64,000 nt of DNA from Haloplanus aerogenes (GCF_003856835.1 NZ_CP034145.1:1302001-1366000), one strand, 5' to 3'. Counted from the first letter of the stretch, positions 16,361-25,323 are shown. The notes: a model not told the origin generated them from the letters alone. Translations and numbers: made by a program.

Positions 16361-17119
16361 CTAGCCGATGTACCGCAGGTCGTCGTCGGTCGGCATCTGC
16401 GCACCCTGATTCTGCATCTCCTGAATCTTGCCGACGACTTCCTCCATCTCCTCCGCGCGGTCCTCTAGCGACTCGTAGTCGATGTCGAAGCCGATCACCG
16501 TCTCCAGCACTTCGAGCACCGCCCGGGCGCTCTTGGGGTCGACGAGGTAGCCGCTCGTCTCGCCCATCAGACAGGTGGCGTCGAAGCCGCGGCGACCGCC
16601 GAGGCCGAGCAACAGACCGCTCACGCCGACGATGCCACCGGCGGGTTCGTCCTCGCGGAACTCCACGCCCTCTGCCTCCAAATCGGGCTTTAGATCCGCG
16701 TCGGTCACGGCGCCGAGGACGTGGTACTCCTCGATGAGTTCGCCGGTGGGCACGCCGCCGAGGGCGAACAGTTGTTCGACGCCCATCTCCGCGGCGATGT
16801 CGAGAAACGACTCCGTGAGGTGGTAGTGGCCCTCGTTGCTCCCGGCCTGGTGGTCGCCGGTGAGTACGAGCATATCCTGTCCGTCGGTTTCGACGGCGTG
16901 AAACTCCGCACAGACCAGTTCCGCGACGCCCTCGTCGTCGATGCTCACCTGTGGCGGGAACTCGTCGGCGTACACCCGCCGGACGAGTTCGCTCTCGAAC
17001 TCCTCCAGCAGATACTCGGCGGCGAGTTTCCCGACGTGCCCGACGCCGGGGAGGCCCTCGACGAGCACCGGGTCCGACAACGTCGGCTCCGCGACCGTCT
17101 CGATCTCGATGGCGTCCAT
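16361..17119 (-). CDS. PAC2-family proteasome assembly chaperone (PbaB-like)
   Basis: Archaeal relatives of eukaryotic PAC2 help assemble or activate the 20S proteasome. The N-terminal DPVLVEGLPGVGHVGKLAAE is the family signature; the central GGVPTGELIEEYHVLG and GLLLGLGGRRGFDATCLMGE strands complete the fold. The 252-residue protein ends in a charged helix and a flexible tail (QMPTDDDLRYIG) that resembles the C-terminal peptides by which PbaB contacts the proteasome alpha ring; that is inference. It is the last gene of the L44e operon, 5 nt after nop10. Confidence 0.88.
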   Translation of the reverse strand: MDAIEIETVAEPTLSDPVLVEGLPGVGHVGKLAAEYLLEEFESELVRRVYADEFPPQVSIDDEGVAELVCAEFHAVETDGQDMLVLTGDHQAGSNEGHYHLTESFLDIAAEMGVEQLFALGGVPTGELIEEYHVLGAVTDADLKPDLEAEGVEFREDEPAGGIVGVSGLLLGLGGRRGFDATCLMGETSGYLVDPKSARAVLEVLETVIGFDIDYESLEDRAEEMEEVVGKIQEMQNQGAQMPTDDDLRYIG

Positions 17120-17124
17120 ACCGC

Positions 17125-17307
17125 CTATTCGCGTTCGCGGCGCTTAAGAGCGCGTCGGTACTTCCCGTACGGGTCCGCAGGATCGAACGGCGCCGGGGCG
17201 CTGTTGACGGCGTCGGCACCACAGTCGGGACAGGTCGACCCGAGCGTGTAGACGGGGCGGTCGTGGCGGTCCTGCCACGCCGAACACACTCGGATATCGG
17301 ATTTCAT
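17125..17307 (-). CDS. nop10: H/ACA ribonucleoprotein subunit Nop10
   Basis: A 60-residue RNA-guided pseudouridylation protein that bridges Cbf5 and L7Ae. MKSDIRVC and TCPDCGADAVN form the small zinc-binding hairpin and FDPADPYGKYRRALKRR is the C-terminal helix that packs on Cbf5. An insertion of a few residues (SAWQDRHDRPVY) follows the first cysteine, as usual in haloarchaea. Start ATG 17305-17307; the upstream aIF2alpha stop is 9 nt away. Confidence 0.92.
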   Translation of the reverse strand: MKSDIRVCSAWQDRHDRPVYTLGSTCPDCGADAVNSAPAPFDPADPYGKYRRALKRRERE

Positions 17308-17316
17308 CGCAGTGCG

Positions 17317-18117
17317 CTACTCGTCGTCGGTCTCGCGCTCGCGGTGGTACCGGGCCGTCCCGCCGGCCGCCGAGATGGCCTCGCGGGCCCGCTCCGCGCT
17401 GGCTTCGAGTTCCGACTCCGCGGTCTTGTAGTCGGGCGCCTTGACCTGGATGCGGTACTCCGGCGACCCGACGTACGACACCGAGAGTTCGATCTCGTCG
17501 CTCACGTCACCGTTACCCTCGGCGGCCTTCAGCGCCTCCTTGATGTGGTCGACGCCGTCGCCGCTCGGACACTCCAGATCGACGTAGCCCGTGACGTTGA
17601 CGTAGGGGACGGAGACGTTCTCGCGGGCCGTTGCGACGATAGTCTCCACGTCGTCGTCGTCGAGGTCGACGTCGTCGAGCGCTTCGGCGCCGTGGATCGC
17701 CGCCGACTCGAAGGCGTCGTAGAGGCTCTCGAACTCCGCGAGGAGGGCGTCGGCGATTTCGCCGTAGCGCTCGTCGGACACCTCCTCGCCGAAGGCGATG
17801 GACATCCACTTGTCCGCCTTCTGCTCGTTTTTCCACTCCTGAATCTTCTCCTTGCGCTGGTGCTCGTTGACGTCCTTGATCGAGAGGTCGATCTGCTGGG
17901 ACCCCTCGTCGACGTCGAGCACTTTCGCGACGACCGTCTGTCCTTCGCGGACGTGGTCGCGGACGTTCTTGATCCAGCCGCTGGCGACCTCGCTGATGTG
18001 CGCGAGCCCGCGCTTGTCCTCGTACTCCTCGAGGTCGACGAACACGCCGAAGTCGGTGATCTCGTCGACCTTGCCGACGACGAGTTCACCCTGATCGGGC
18101 CAGCCACTGTACTTCAT
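17317..18117 (-). CDS. eif2a: Translation initiation factor aIF2, alpha subunit
   Basis: Part of the aIF2 heterotrimer that brings initiator Met-tRNA to the ribosome. The N-terminal S1 domain runs over [24 protein letters not shown] and [15 protein letters not shown]; the helical middle domain and the alpha-beta C-domain ([20 protein letters not shown]) follow. The length of 266 residues is normal. The ATG at 18115-18117 ([15 protein letters not shown]) is preferred over an arginine-rich upstream extension. The initiator tRNA itself is encoded in this window about 9 kb away. Confidence 0.95.
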   Translation of the reverse strand: MKYSGWPDQGELVVGKVDEITDFGVFVDLEEYEDKRGLAHISEVASGWIKNVRDHVREGQTVVAKVLDVDEGSQQIDLSIKDVNEHQRKEKIQEWKNEQKADKWMSIAFGEEVSDERYGEIADALLAEFESLYDAFESAAIHGAEALDDVDLDDDDVETIVATARENVSVPYVNVTGYVDLECPSGDGVDHIKEALKAAEGNGDVSDEIELSVSYVGSPEYRIQVKAPDYKTAESELEASAERAREAISAAGGTARYHRERETDDE

Positions 18118-18124
18118 GGTGGAG

Positions 18125-18298
18125 CTAGCGTGCCTCGACGGTGTCGACCACTTCGCCCTCGAACGCGGTCTGGCCGCCGGTCGGCCGGGCGAGCGTGCTG
18201 CCACAGACCGCGCAGTTCACCGTCGTCGACACCTTGCCGAAGACGGTCTGTTCGTTGCCACAGTCCGCGCACTCGACGGTGAAGAAGCTCCCCGTCAT
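18125..18298 (-). CDS. rps27e: 30S ribosomal protein S27e
   Basis: A 57-residue small-subunit protein with a four-cysteine zinc ribbon: CADCG near residue 9 and CAVCG near residue 28, with the GKVSTTVN turn between them. Start ATG at 18296-18298, which overlaps the L44e stop by four bases. The next gene, aIF2alpha, starts 7 nt after its stop. Confidence 0.95.
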   Translation of the reverse strand: MTGSFFTVECADCGNEQTVFGKVSTTVNCAVCGSTLARPTGGQTAFEGEVVDTVEAR

Positions 18299-18576
18299 TC
18301 CTGGAACTCCAGTCGGCCGGCGCGCCAGCCCTCGCGCATGTGGGCCTTGCCACACTCCGAACACCGGTACTTCAGGTTGGTCTTCTTCGTCGGCTTGTCG
18401 CCACCCGGCACCTTCGAGAACTTGCCGGCGTTCCCGATGGTGGACGTGTTACGCTCGCGCTGTCGGTCGATCCACTTCATCCCCGTCTCTCGACCGCGAC
18501 GCACTTTCTCGACCTCGTGCTCGAAGTGCCCGTTGCAGTGCGGGCAGTACGTGTTGAATCGGCGTGGCATCTGCAT
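18295..18576 (-). CDS. rpl44e: 50S ribosomal protein L44e
   Basis: A 93-residue large-subunit protein that binds near the E site. It carries a zinc ribbon made of YCPHCNGH near the N-terminus and [10 protein letters not shown] near the C-terminus, and the hallmark [13 protein letters not shown] between them. The ATG at 18574-18576 ([11 protein letters not shown]) matches the known haloarchaeal N-terminus. It heads the operon L44e-S27e-aIF2alpha-Nop10-PAC2; a TATA-like GGGTTTTAAC lies about 39 nt upstream. Confidence 0.96.
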   Translation of the reverse strand: MQMPRRFNTYCPHCNGHFEHEVEKVRRGRETGMKWIDRQRERNTSTIGNAGKFSKVPGGDKPTKKTNLKYRCSECGKAHMREGWRAGRLEFQE

Positions 18577-18608
18577 AGATATCTACCTTGCCGGCAATTT
18601 CGCGTCGG

Positions 18609-18620
18609 GCGTTAAAACCC
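18609..18620 (-). promoter_or_regulatory. Probable promoter of the L44e operon
   Basis: The minus strand has GGGTTTTAACGC about 39 nt upstream of the L44e ATG, the only AT-rich block in the divergent 148-nt gap apart from the one serving the plus-strand gene. A 10-bp palindrome TAGATATCTA (18576-18585) lies directly at the L44e start codon. Confidence 0.4.
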
Positions 18621-18692
18621 GTTTGGTTCGGCGGCGTGGTCGTCCACGCCCACCCGTGCTGTCGGCGCGTTACGGGGGGTCACGAGGGTAGA

Positions 18693-18700
18693 CTTTTATC
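18693..18700 (+). promoter_or_regulatory. TATA box of the Cys-rich small protein
   Basis: CTTTTATC centres about 28 nt upstream of the ATG at 18725, fitting a leaderless transcript. Confidence 0.5.
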
Positions 18701-18724
18701 GCCCGCAGCCATCAGCACGTTCAC

Positions 18725-18898
18725 ATGTCCACGGAGGAGACCTGTGAGGCGCACGTCTGGGCGTCCGTCGGCGTCGTGAACCGCGACGGCACCGTCTGTA
18801 AGATCTGGGAGTGCGAGAACTGTCCGGTCTGGGCCGCCGAACCCTTCGACGACGCCGTCGAGCGAGCGTGGGAAGACACCTGGCTGTCCGAGCGCTGA
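18725..18898 (+). CDS. Small cysteine-rich protein of unknown function
   Basis: A 57-residue protein, MSTEETCEAHVWASVG at its start, with cysteines at 7, 25, 30 and 34 (VCKIWECENCPVW). The C-x4-C-x3-C pattern plus the early Cys/His suggests a small zinc site. The rest is acidic and aromatic (WAAEPFDDAVERAWEDTW). It is one base apart from the following antiporter gene (TGA then ATG), so the two are almost certainly one transcript. I do not recognise the family. A regulatory or assembly role for the antiporter is speculation. Confidence 0.72.
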   Translation: MSTEETCEAHVWASVGVVNRDGTVCKIWECENCPVWAAEPFDDAVERAWEDTWLSER

Positions 18899-18899
18899 G

Positions 18900-19889
18900 A
18901 TGTCGGTCTCGGGCGCACTCCTCACGCAGGTGTCCGTCGGCGCCGTCGCCCTGTACACCCTCGTGACGGCGGCGAGTCGAGCGATCGACCGGCTGCTGGC
19001 ACTCGCGGAGTACTACGACATCGACGAGGTGCTCGTGGGGATGACCGTCCTCGCGCTGGGGACGAGTCTGCCGGAACTCAGTGCCCACCTCGTCGCGTCG
19101 CTCGGCATCCTCTCCGGCGTCCTCGACTATCAGGTCGCCTCCGCCGTCGTCATCGGGGGAAACACCGGCTCCTCGACCGTCCAGCAGTTTCTGCTCGTCG
19201 GCGTGTTGCTCATCGCCTGTGGCAGCCTCCCGCTCACCCGGACGTTCGTGCGCCGGAGCTACCTGCCGATGCTCGGCGCGCTACTCGCGACGTTGCTGGT
19301 CGCGTGGGACGGGTCGATCAGCCGACTCGACGGGTCGGTGTTGCTGGCGCTCTACCTTATCTACGTCCTCGTGAGCGTCTCCAACCGTGAGCCGACGGGG
19401 ACGATCCGCGAGCGACCGAGCGAACGGCCACGGCGCGACGCGCTCGTGGCCACGGGCCTGCTCGTTCTCGTCTTGCTCGCCGCCTCGCTCGTGCTCTCGG
19501 TCGTCGGGACAGTCGTCGACATGCTCGCACTCGGCGGGTCGACGGTCGGCGTGGTGACCATCGGTGTGGCGGCCGCGCTTCCGGAACTGACGACCGTGAT
19601 GGACGCCGTCCGCCGCCGAGCACCCAACGTCGCGCTCGGCACGCTCGTCGGGAGCAACATCGTCAATCCGCTGGTCGGCATCGGCCTCGGTGGCGTCGTC
19701 TCCACGTACTACGTCCCGCCGGTGGTCGTCCTCTGGGATCTGCCTTTCAAACTGGGTGTCGGCGGGGTGTTGCTCGGCTGGGTGCGGTTCCGACGAACGG
19801 GACGGCTAACGCGGACGGAAGGGGGGTACCTGCTGGGGCTGTACTTCGTGTTCATCTCTGGGCGACTCCTCCTGTTCCCCGGACAGTGA
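18900..19889 (+). CDS. Sodium/calcium-antiporter family (CaCA) membrane protein
   Basis: A 329-residue membrane protein with about ten helices in two inverted five-helix repeats. The alpha-1 motif is LALGTSLPELSAHLVAS and the alpha-2 motif is AALPELTTVMDAVRRRAP followed by GTLVGSNIVNPLVG, each with its central Pro-Glu. Such proteins exchange Na+ or H+ for Ca2+ or K+. It begins MSVSGALLTQVSVG at ATG 18900, directly after the small Cys-rich gene. It is much shorter and less loop-rich than the second CaCA protein at about 31 kb. Confidence 0.87.
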   Translation: MSVSGALLTQVSVGAVALYTLVTAASRAIDRLLALAEYYDIDEVLVGMTVLALGTSLPELSAHLVASLGILSGVLDYQVASAVVIGGNTGSSTVQQFLLVGVLLIACGSLPLTRTFVRRSYLPMLGALLATLLVAWDGSISRLDGSVLLALYLIYVLVSVSNREPTGTIRERPSERPRRDALVATGLLVLVLLAASLVLSVVGTVVDMLALGGSTVGVVTIGVAAALPELTTVMDAVRRRAPNVALGTLVGSNIVNPLVGIGLGGVVSTYYVPPVVVLWDLPFKLGVGGVLLGWVRFRRTGRLTRTEGGYLLGLYFVFISGRLLLFPGQ

Positions 19890-19914
19890 CCGCCGACGGA
19901 GACGCCGCGTTCCG

Positions 19915-21438
19915 TCACTCCTCGAACCGCAACTCCGCCGACAGCCCCTGCGCCATCTCGATGTCTCGCTCGTTGTTCAGCGTCCACGCCGTCCGGTCCG
20001 TGACCGCCTCGATTACCTCGCGGGCCGAGGGCGACCCCTTCCCCGACTTGCCGAGGCCGCCGAACGGCAACTGGACTTCGGCGCCGATGCAGGGCAGGTT
20101 GCCGTACGCCAGCCCCGCCTGCGCCTCGTCGCGGTAGTAGTTGAGTTGCCGGTAGTCCTCGCTCACGATGGCGCCCGCGAGGCCGTACTCTACGGCGTCG
20201 TGAATCTCGACCGCCCGCTCGATACCGCCGCTGTAAGGAATCAGGGCGACGTGCGGGCCGAACACCTCCTCGCGGAGGACGCGGCTGTCCGGATCGTACT
20301 CCATCTCGTAGACGAAGGGACCGACCCAGTGGCCGTCGGTGTGACCCTCGGGAATCTCGGCGGCGGCGAGTTCGCTCCGGTCGACGAGGACGGTGGCGCC
20401 CTCCTCGCGGGCGAGGTCGTTGTACTCGCGGAACTTCGACACCTGGTCAGCGTCGATCAGCGGCCCCATGAACGTCGACTCGTCCAGCGGGTCGTCGACG
20501 GCGATGCGTTCCGCGGCGTCGACGAAGCGGTCGCGGAACTCGTCGTACACGTCCTCGTGGACGATCAGGCGCTCGGCGGAGACACAGCGCTGGCCGGTCG
20601 TCTTGAACGCCGACAGCACCGCCGAGTGGGCGGCGATGTCGAGGTCGGCCGCCTCGGTGACGACGACGGCATTCTTCCCGCCCATCTCCAGCGAGCAGGT
20701 GCGACCGGGGCGCCCGCCGAGCGTCTCGTCGATCAGGTTCCCCACCTCCGCCGATCCCGTGAACAGGATGGTGTCGACGCGGTCGCCCTCGACGAGGGCG
20801 GCGCCCGTCTCGCCGTAGCCCTGCACCATGTTGAACACGCCCGGCGGCACGCCGGCGTCGTCGAACATCTCGGCGACGATCCGGCCACAGTACGGCGTCT
20901 GCTCCGCGGGCTTCCAGACCACCGTGTTGCCCTCCACCAGCGACACCGCCATGTGCCAGAAGGGGATGGCGACCGGGAAGTTCCACGGCGTGATACACCC
21001 GACGACGCCGCGCGGGCGACGCCGCATGTAGGAGTCCTTGCTCGCGATCTCGCTCGGCACTACGTCACCGTGGGGATGCCGGGCGTTGCCCGCCGCCCAC
21101 TCCACCATGTGCGCCGCCTCCTCGATATCGGCGAGCCCCTCGCTGATCTCCTTGCCGCACTCCCGGGTGACGATTTCGCCCAACTCTTCCTTTCGCTCGC
21201 GGAGTTCCGCGTACACGTCCCACAACACTTCGGCGCGGCCGACGTACGACCGCTCGCGCCACGCCGGCGCGGCCGCCCGTGCCGCCTCGACGGCCCGCGC
21301 CACGTCCACCGACGACGCGTGTTCGAACGTCGCGATTCGCTCGCCGGTCGCCGGGTTCGTACTCTCGAACGGTTCGCCCTCGCCGCCGACCCACTCGCCG
21401 TCGACGTACTGTTCGAACGGTTCGGTGCCTGCTACCAT
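19915..21438 (-). CDS. Aldehyde dehydrogenase, probable 1-pyrroline-5-carboxylate dehydrogenase
   Basis: NAD(P)-dependent enzyme of 507 residues. The catalytic cysteine is in FKTTGQRCVSAER and the general-base glutamate in CSLEMGGKNAV; NAD contacts include ITPWNFPVAIP and FTGSAEVG. Its neighbour, proline dehydrogenase, produces P5C/glutamate semialdehyde, so this is likely the second step of proline breakdown to glutamate. Other aldehydes cannot be excluded from sequence. Start ATG 21436-21438. The two catabolic genes are on the same strand with a small plus-strand gene between them. Confidence 0.87.
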   Translation of the reverse strand: MVAGTEPFEQYVDGEWVGGEGEPFESTNPATGERIATFEHASSVDVARAVEAARAAAPAWRERSYVGRAEVLWDVYAELRERKEELGEIVTRECGKEISEGLADIEEAAHMVEWAAGNARHPHGDVVPSEIASKDSYMRRRPRGVVGCITPWNFPVAIPFWHMAVSLVEGNTVVWKPAEQTPYCGRIVAEMFDDAGVPPGVFNMVQGYGETGAALVEGDRVDTILFTGSAEVGNLIDETLGGRPGRTCSLEMGGKNAVVVTEAADLDIAAHSAVLSAFKTTGQRCVSAERLIVHEDVYDEFRDRFVDAAERIAVDDPLDESTFMGPLIDADQVSKFREYNDLAREEGATVLVDRSELAAAEIPEGHTDGHWVGPFVYEMEYDPDSRVLREEVFGPHVALIPYSGGIERAVEIHDAVEYGLAGAIVSEDYRQLNYYRDEAQAGLAYGNLPCIGAEVQLPFGGLGKSGKGSPSAREVIEAVTDRTAWTLNNERDIEMAQGLSAELRFEE

Positions 21439-21570
21439 GCCCCACGGTAGGCGAAGCGTTCGGATAAACTAACTGTTGGCGTCGTCTCGGGACACGAACG
21501 ACGAGCTATCCTCGACGAAACTGAAAACCTTCCAATAGCTATTTCGCCGGCGGCGACGACGTTCCCAGCG

Positions 21571-21741
21571 ATGCCGTGGCGCCGTTCGCGCATCGTCACA
21601 CCGCTCGTCGCCGGTCTCGCCGCGTGGCTCTGTGTCGGCGTCGTGAGTCGTGCTCTGCTCGGTACCGACATCGGCTTCCTCGTCGGCCTCGGCGCCGGTG
21701 TCGCCGCGGCCGTCGGTTTCTGGGCCGAGGTGAGGAACTGA
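21571..21741 (+). CDS. Small two-helix membrane protein
   Basis: A 56-residue protein beginning MPWRRSRIVTPLVAGL. It has a basic N-terminus and two hydrophobic helices (about 9-29 and 34-50), ending FWAEVRN, so a hairpin inserted in the membrane with both ends inside is likely. It sits between, and is convergent with, the proline dehydrogenase gene (17 nt between stops). I do not recognise the family; similar short membrane proteins are common hypotheticals in haloarchaea. It was found by reading the gap, as it is too short for most gene callers. Confidence 0.6.
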   Translation: MPWRRSRIVTPLVAGLAAWLCVGVVSRALLGTDIGFLVGLGAGVAAAVGFWAEVRN

Positions 21742-21757
21742 CGATGCACGTTGACGG

Positions 21758-22606
21758 TCAGACCGGGCTGTACGCGTCCACGACCGCCCGTAGCGCGAAT
21801 CGGAGATTCTCGCGGCGCTCCCTGATCCGCCGGTAGAAGTACGACGCCCACGCGCTCCCGTAGGGGACGTACTGATAGACCGTCTCGGTGGCGGCGAGTT
21901 CCCGCTGGCGGTCCTCGCGGACGCCCATCAACATCTGGAACTCGTAGTCGCGGTCGTACTGGTCGCCTAGGTCGAGGGCGTACTCGATCAGTTCCTCGTC
22001 GTGGGTGGCGACGGCGATGCCGACCGTCGTGTCGGTAAAGAGCCGGTGGAGCAAGTGTCGGTACGCCTCCTCGACCGCCGCGCCGTCGCGGTAGGCAATC
22101 GATTCGGGTTCGTCGTACGCACCCTTCACGAGCCGTATTTTCCCGGCCGTGTCGCCCAGCCGCGTCACGTCGTCGGCCGTGCGTCGAAGGTTGGCCTGCA
22201 GACAGATGCCGACGCCCCCGTCGTGCTGCTCGGCGAGCGCCTCGTAGGCCCGGACCGTCGCGTCCGTCGTCTCGTGGCCCTCCATGTCGATCCAGACGAA
22301 CGTGTCCGCGGCGGCCGCCACCTCGACGATTCGGGCGAGGTTGTCCCGGAACACGTCCTCGCCGATATTGAGGCCGAGTTGCGAGGGCTTGACCGAGATG
22401 CTCGGTGGGTGGGCGGTGTCCGGGAACCGCTCGAGCAGGCGCAGATACTCCTCCGTGTCCGCCCGGGCGTCTTCGGGGTCGTCGTAGTGTTCGCCGAGGA
22501 GGTTGACGATGCTCGCGATGCCCGCGTCGTCGAGGTCACGGACGTGGGCGACGGCGCCGTCGATCGATTCGCCGGCGACGAATCGGTCCGCGATCGGGGG
22601 GAGCAT
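21758..22606 (-). CDS. Proline dehydrogenase
   Basis: FAD enzyme oxidising proline to 1-pyrroline-5-carboxylate. This 282-residue protein has the PutA PRODH beta-barrel: ISVKPSQLGLNIGED, FVWIDMEGHETTD, VGICLQANLRRTADD, IRLVKGAYDEPES and the C-terminal FYRRIRERRENLRFA with the arginine pair that binds the proline carboxylate. Monofunctional bacterial/archaeal enzymes have this length. Start ATG 22604-22606 (MLPPIADRFVAG). It probably feeds the aldehyde dehydrogenase just downstream on the same strand. Confidence 0.92.
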   Translation of the reverse strand: MLPPIADRFVAGESIDGAVAHVRDLDDAGIASIVNLLGEHYDDPEDARADTEEYLRLLERFPDTAHPPSISVKPSQLGLNIGEDVFRDNLARIVEVAAAADTFVWIDMEGHETTDATVRAYEALAEQHDGGVGICLQANLRRTADDVTRLGDTAGKIRLVKGAYDEPESIAYRDGAAVEEAYRHLLHRLFTDTTVGIAVATHDEELIEYALDLGDQYDRDYEFQMLMGVREDRQRELAATETVYQYVPYGSAWASYFYRRIRERRENLRFALRAVVDAYSPV

Positions 22607-22697
22607 GAGTGAACGTAGGGGATGAGCGACCAAAACCCCGTCTCCCCGTCGAGTGGCCATCGAAGCGATTAAGCCCGGACTCGCCGAACGGCCGTCT

Positions 22698-22961
22698 ATG
22701 CAGTACCTCATCGTCAGGGGGGACCCCGGCATCCGCAAGGACGCCGTCATCGACTACGACGGCGAGGAGCAGGTCTGTTTCTCGATCCAGCGTCAGGGCG
22801 ACTACCACGGCCCCGAGGAGGTACAGCTCTGGTGTACCATCGGCACGCCCGACGAACGGGAGGCGTTCGAGAAGCGTCAGTACGTACCCCACTGGCTCGA
22901 CGTAGACTCCATCGACGCCGACGCGCTCGACGTGGTGTCGTCGCTCGGCCGGCAGTCGTAG
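22698..22961 (+). CDS. HAH_0734-type conserved haloarchaeal protein
   Basis: An 87-residue acidic protein starting MQYLIVRGDPGIRKD. It has a compact predicted alpha/beta arrangement (AVIDYDGEEQVCFSIQ, VQLWCTIGTPDEREAF, QYVPHWLDVDSIDAD). It matches my memory of the small HAH_0734 family found across haloarchaea, of unknown function. No catalytic motif is evident. It is divergent from proline dehydrogenase, with which it may share a regulatory gap, but no functional link is visible. Confidence 0.75.
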   Translation: MQYLIVRGDPGIRKDAVIDYDGEEQVCFSIQRQGDYHGPEEVQLWCTIGTPDEREAFEKRQYVPHWLDVDSIDADALDVVSSLGRQS

Positions 22962-23004
22962 CGAGTAGTCGCGGCGTTCGTCTGCCGGTCGGCCACGGTA
23001 CGGC

Positions 23005-25323
23005 CTACCGGTCGACCTGCGGATCGTCGACCCGATAGATCGTCACCGCCTCGTTCTGGAAGACGGCCGTCAGCCCGTCGACGCCGTCGAACGTCACCGA
23101 GCCGTAGCGGGCGCGCTCTGCCGGCCCCACCCACACGTACTCTACGTCGTAGCGTTCGAGTACCGCGACTGTCCGCTCCGGCGACCCGGTGTAGGCGGCG
23201 TCCACGTCCCGAACGCGGGCCAGATACGCCTCGGCGCCCCGGTACCCGACCTCGTGGTGCCAGCCGGCGACCGTCGGGACGCCCGTGAGGCTGGCGGCCG
23301 GGCTGGAGTCCCAGCTATACATCCCGGGTGGTGCGGGATACTCCCCGCCCGGCCCGGGATAGCGGCCCGTTGCCGGTGCGGAGAGGAGCGTCGGCTGGCC
23401 GGACAGGTCGTCGACGTAGGCGATGGCGGGCGCCTCGTCGGGGTGGTCGCGCTCGACGAAGCGGGTGGCGTCGAGCGTCGGCTCGGCGGCCCCGGCGAAA
23501 TGCGACGAGAGCGCCAGGCCGGCGTAGGGGACGGTGGCGAGGACGACGGCCACCGCGAGGGCGGCCCGGAGCCAGCGCGAACGCGTCCCCGGGATCGACG
23601 GCGTTCGGTCGCCGGCCCACCGGACGAACGCCGGGAGCGCGGCGCCTGCGGCCACGCCCCACAGCACCCACACCTGCATGTAGGTCTTGAACACCGTGTT
23701 CATCCGGAGGGGACCGGCCTGCTCTTTGACGTAGACGAGTTCGACGATGCCCACCAGTCCGGCGCCGGCGACGATCAGGACCGTCTCGAAGCCGACCGGA
23801 CGATCCGTCCGACAGGCGGCCCAGCCGAGGGCGAGGAGAGGGCCGACGGCGACGGCGACGGCCAGATTCGCCGTGGCCGCGAGCAGACCGAGGATGGCCA
23901 CGCCGATCACGAGCGGTAGGACACGGTCGACCGCCAGCCGATCCAGCAGGTAGGCGTAGAAGACGACGAGGAATGCGCCGTGGACGAGCAGGAGGCCGGG
24001 GAGGCTCGTCCGCTCGGCGGCGGCGAGGATGGCCACTTCGCGGCCGCTCGCGGCTCCGAGCAGGAAGGGGAGGGCGAGGGCGGCACCGAGGATGCCCGCG
24101 ACGGCGGTGACGCCGATGGCGCCGACGAGATGACCGAGTTCGTCGACGAGGGGGTCGTCGTCGCGCGCCCGTCGCCACGCCGCGACGCGGCGGGAGAGGA
24201 TGGGCCACGGATCGGCCGAGCCGAGCGCGACGGCGAGAAAGAGGAGGCCGAAGATGGAGGGCATACTCCACGTATCGATCACGGTCTGCAGGCCCGCGAG
24301 CAGGGGCACGGCGACGAACACGAGCGTGCGCCGTCGTCGCAGGTCTCGCGGGGGAGTCCGATAGAGTGCGAAGGCGATGGCCGCACCCAGCAGGAGGAAG
24401 GGCGTCCCCATCATATGCGCGTGCAGGTCGCCGTTCAGCCACGCGAACAGCGGGAACTCGTTGATCGTGCCGGGGATGACGCGGCTGGCGGTCCAGTAGG
24501 AGAAGGAGTCGATGCCGCCGAGGACGGCGTCGGTCGAGTACCGCGACCGGGCAGCGATGGCGGCGGCGAGGTCGGCCTGCATCCCTCCGGGGAGCGCCGC
24601 GACGACGAGGCGGCTGACGGTGACGAGGTTGCTCGCGATGCCGACGAAGAAGGCGGCGGCGAGGGCGGCGGGCCGCCACGCGTCGGCGCGTTCCCTCGCG
24701 ACGGCGCCGGCCAGTCCGTAGGCGGCGCTCACGAGCGTGGCGTAGAAGCCCGCGAGCGAGAGGTTGTAGGCGAAGCGGGGTGCCGTGCCGGTGAGGTCCG
24801 AGAGGAGTTCCGTCAGGAGGTGGCCGCCGTAGTAGTAGGCGACGGGTTCGTTCGCGAACCACATGTCTTCGGGCGGCAGGACCGTCGCGCGGTCCAGCGT
24901 CTTCAGCAGCCCGAAATCGAGGAACTTCTCGCCGCCGAGCGGGTAGACCGCGGGGTCGACGGCACGAACGGCGACGACGAAGGCGAAGGCGACGAGGAAG
25001 ACGACGGCCGCCTCGGCGCTCCGCCGGGGTGGGCGGACGCCGTGTACGAGTTCGAGGCGGCGTTCGCGGAGGGCGTCGCGGTCGAGGCCGGTCAGGAGGG
25101 CGAGGGCGACGAGGGCGAGGAGGCCGGCGGCGAGGGCGGCCGGACCGAAGGTGAGGTGGCCGACCCAGTAGCCGACCGTGCCGACGACGACGAGCGCGGT
25201 CGGGAGCGCGAACCCGACGCCGCGGCCGGGAAGCGTCGAGCACAGGCGGGCAGCGACGGGGCGACCGAGCGCGGCGAGGACACCGTAGGCGACCAGCCAC
25301 CGGACGACGAGACCGTACTCCAT
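23005..25323 (-). CDS. DUF2298 (Chlor_Arch_YYY) multi-spanning membrane protein
   Basis: A 772-residue integral membrane protein with roughly 14-16 hydrophobic helices. The family-defining segment FANEPVAYYYGGHLLTELL is at about residues 165-184, and GTINEFPLFAWLNGDLHAHM follows, with conserved acids and histidines on the extracellular side. A soluble C-terminal region (AVLERYDVEYVWVGPAERAR) follows the last helices. The overall plan recalls GT-C glycosyltransferases such as oligosaccharyl or mannosyl transferases, but catalysis is unproven. It is divergent from a GT2 gene and GtrA gene, which supports a lipid-linked sugar role. Start is ATG 25321-25323. Confidence 0.82.
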   Translation of the reverse strand: MEYGLVVRWLVAYGVLAALGRPVAARLCSTLPGRGVGFALPTALVVVGTVGYWVGHLTFGPAALAAGLLALVALALLTGLDRDALRERRLELVHGVRPPRRSAEAAVVFLVAFAFVVAVRAVDPAVYPLGGEKFLDFGLLKTLDRATVLPPEDMWFANEPVAYYYGGHLLTELLSDLTGTAPRFAYNLSLAGFYATLVSAAYGLAGAVARERADAWRPAALAAAFFVGIASNLVTVSRLVVAALPGGMQADLAAAIAARSRYSTDAVLGGIDSFSYWTASRVIPGTINEFPLFAWLNGDLHAHMMGTPFLLLGAAIAFALYRTPPRDLRRRRTLVFVAVPLLAGLQTVIDTWSMPSIFGLLFLAVALGSADPWPILSRRVAAWRRARDDDPLVDELGHLVGAIGVTAVAGILGAALALPFLLGAASGREVAILAAAERTSLPGLLLVHGAFLVVFYAYLLDRLAVDRVLPLVIGVAILGLLAATANLAVAVAVGPLLALGWAACRTDRPVGFETVLIVAGAGLVGIVELVYVKEQAGPLRMNTVFKTYMQVWVLWGVAAGAALPAFVRWAGDRTPSIPGTRSRWLRAALAVAVVLATVPYAGLALSSHFAGAAEPTLDATRFVERDHPDEAPAIAYVDDLSGQPTLLSAPATGRYPGPGGEYPAPPGMYSWDSSPAASLTGVPTVAGWHHEVGYRGAEAYLARVRDVDAAYTGSPERTVAVLERYDVEYVWVGPAERARYGSVTFDGVDGLTAVFQNEAVTIYRVDDPQVDR

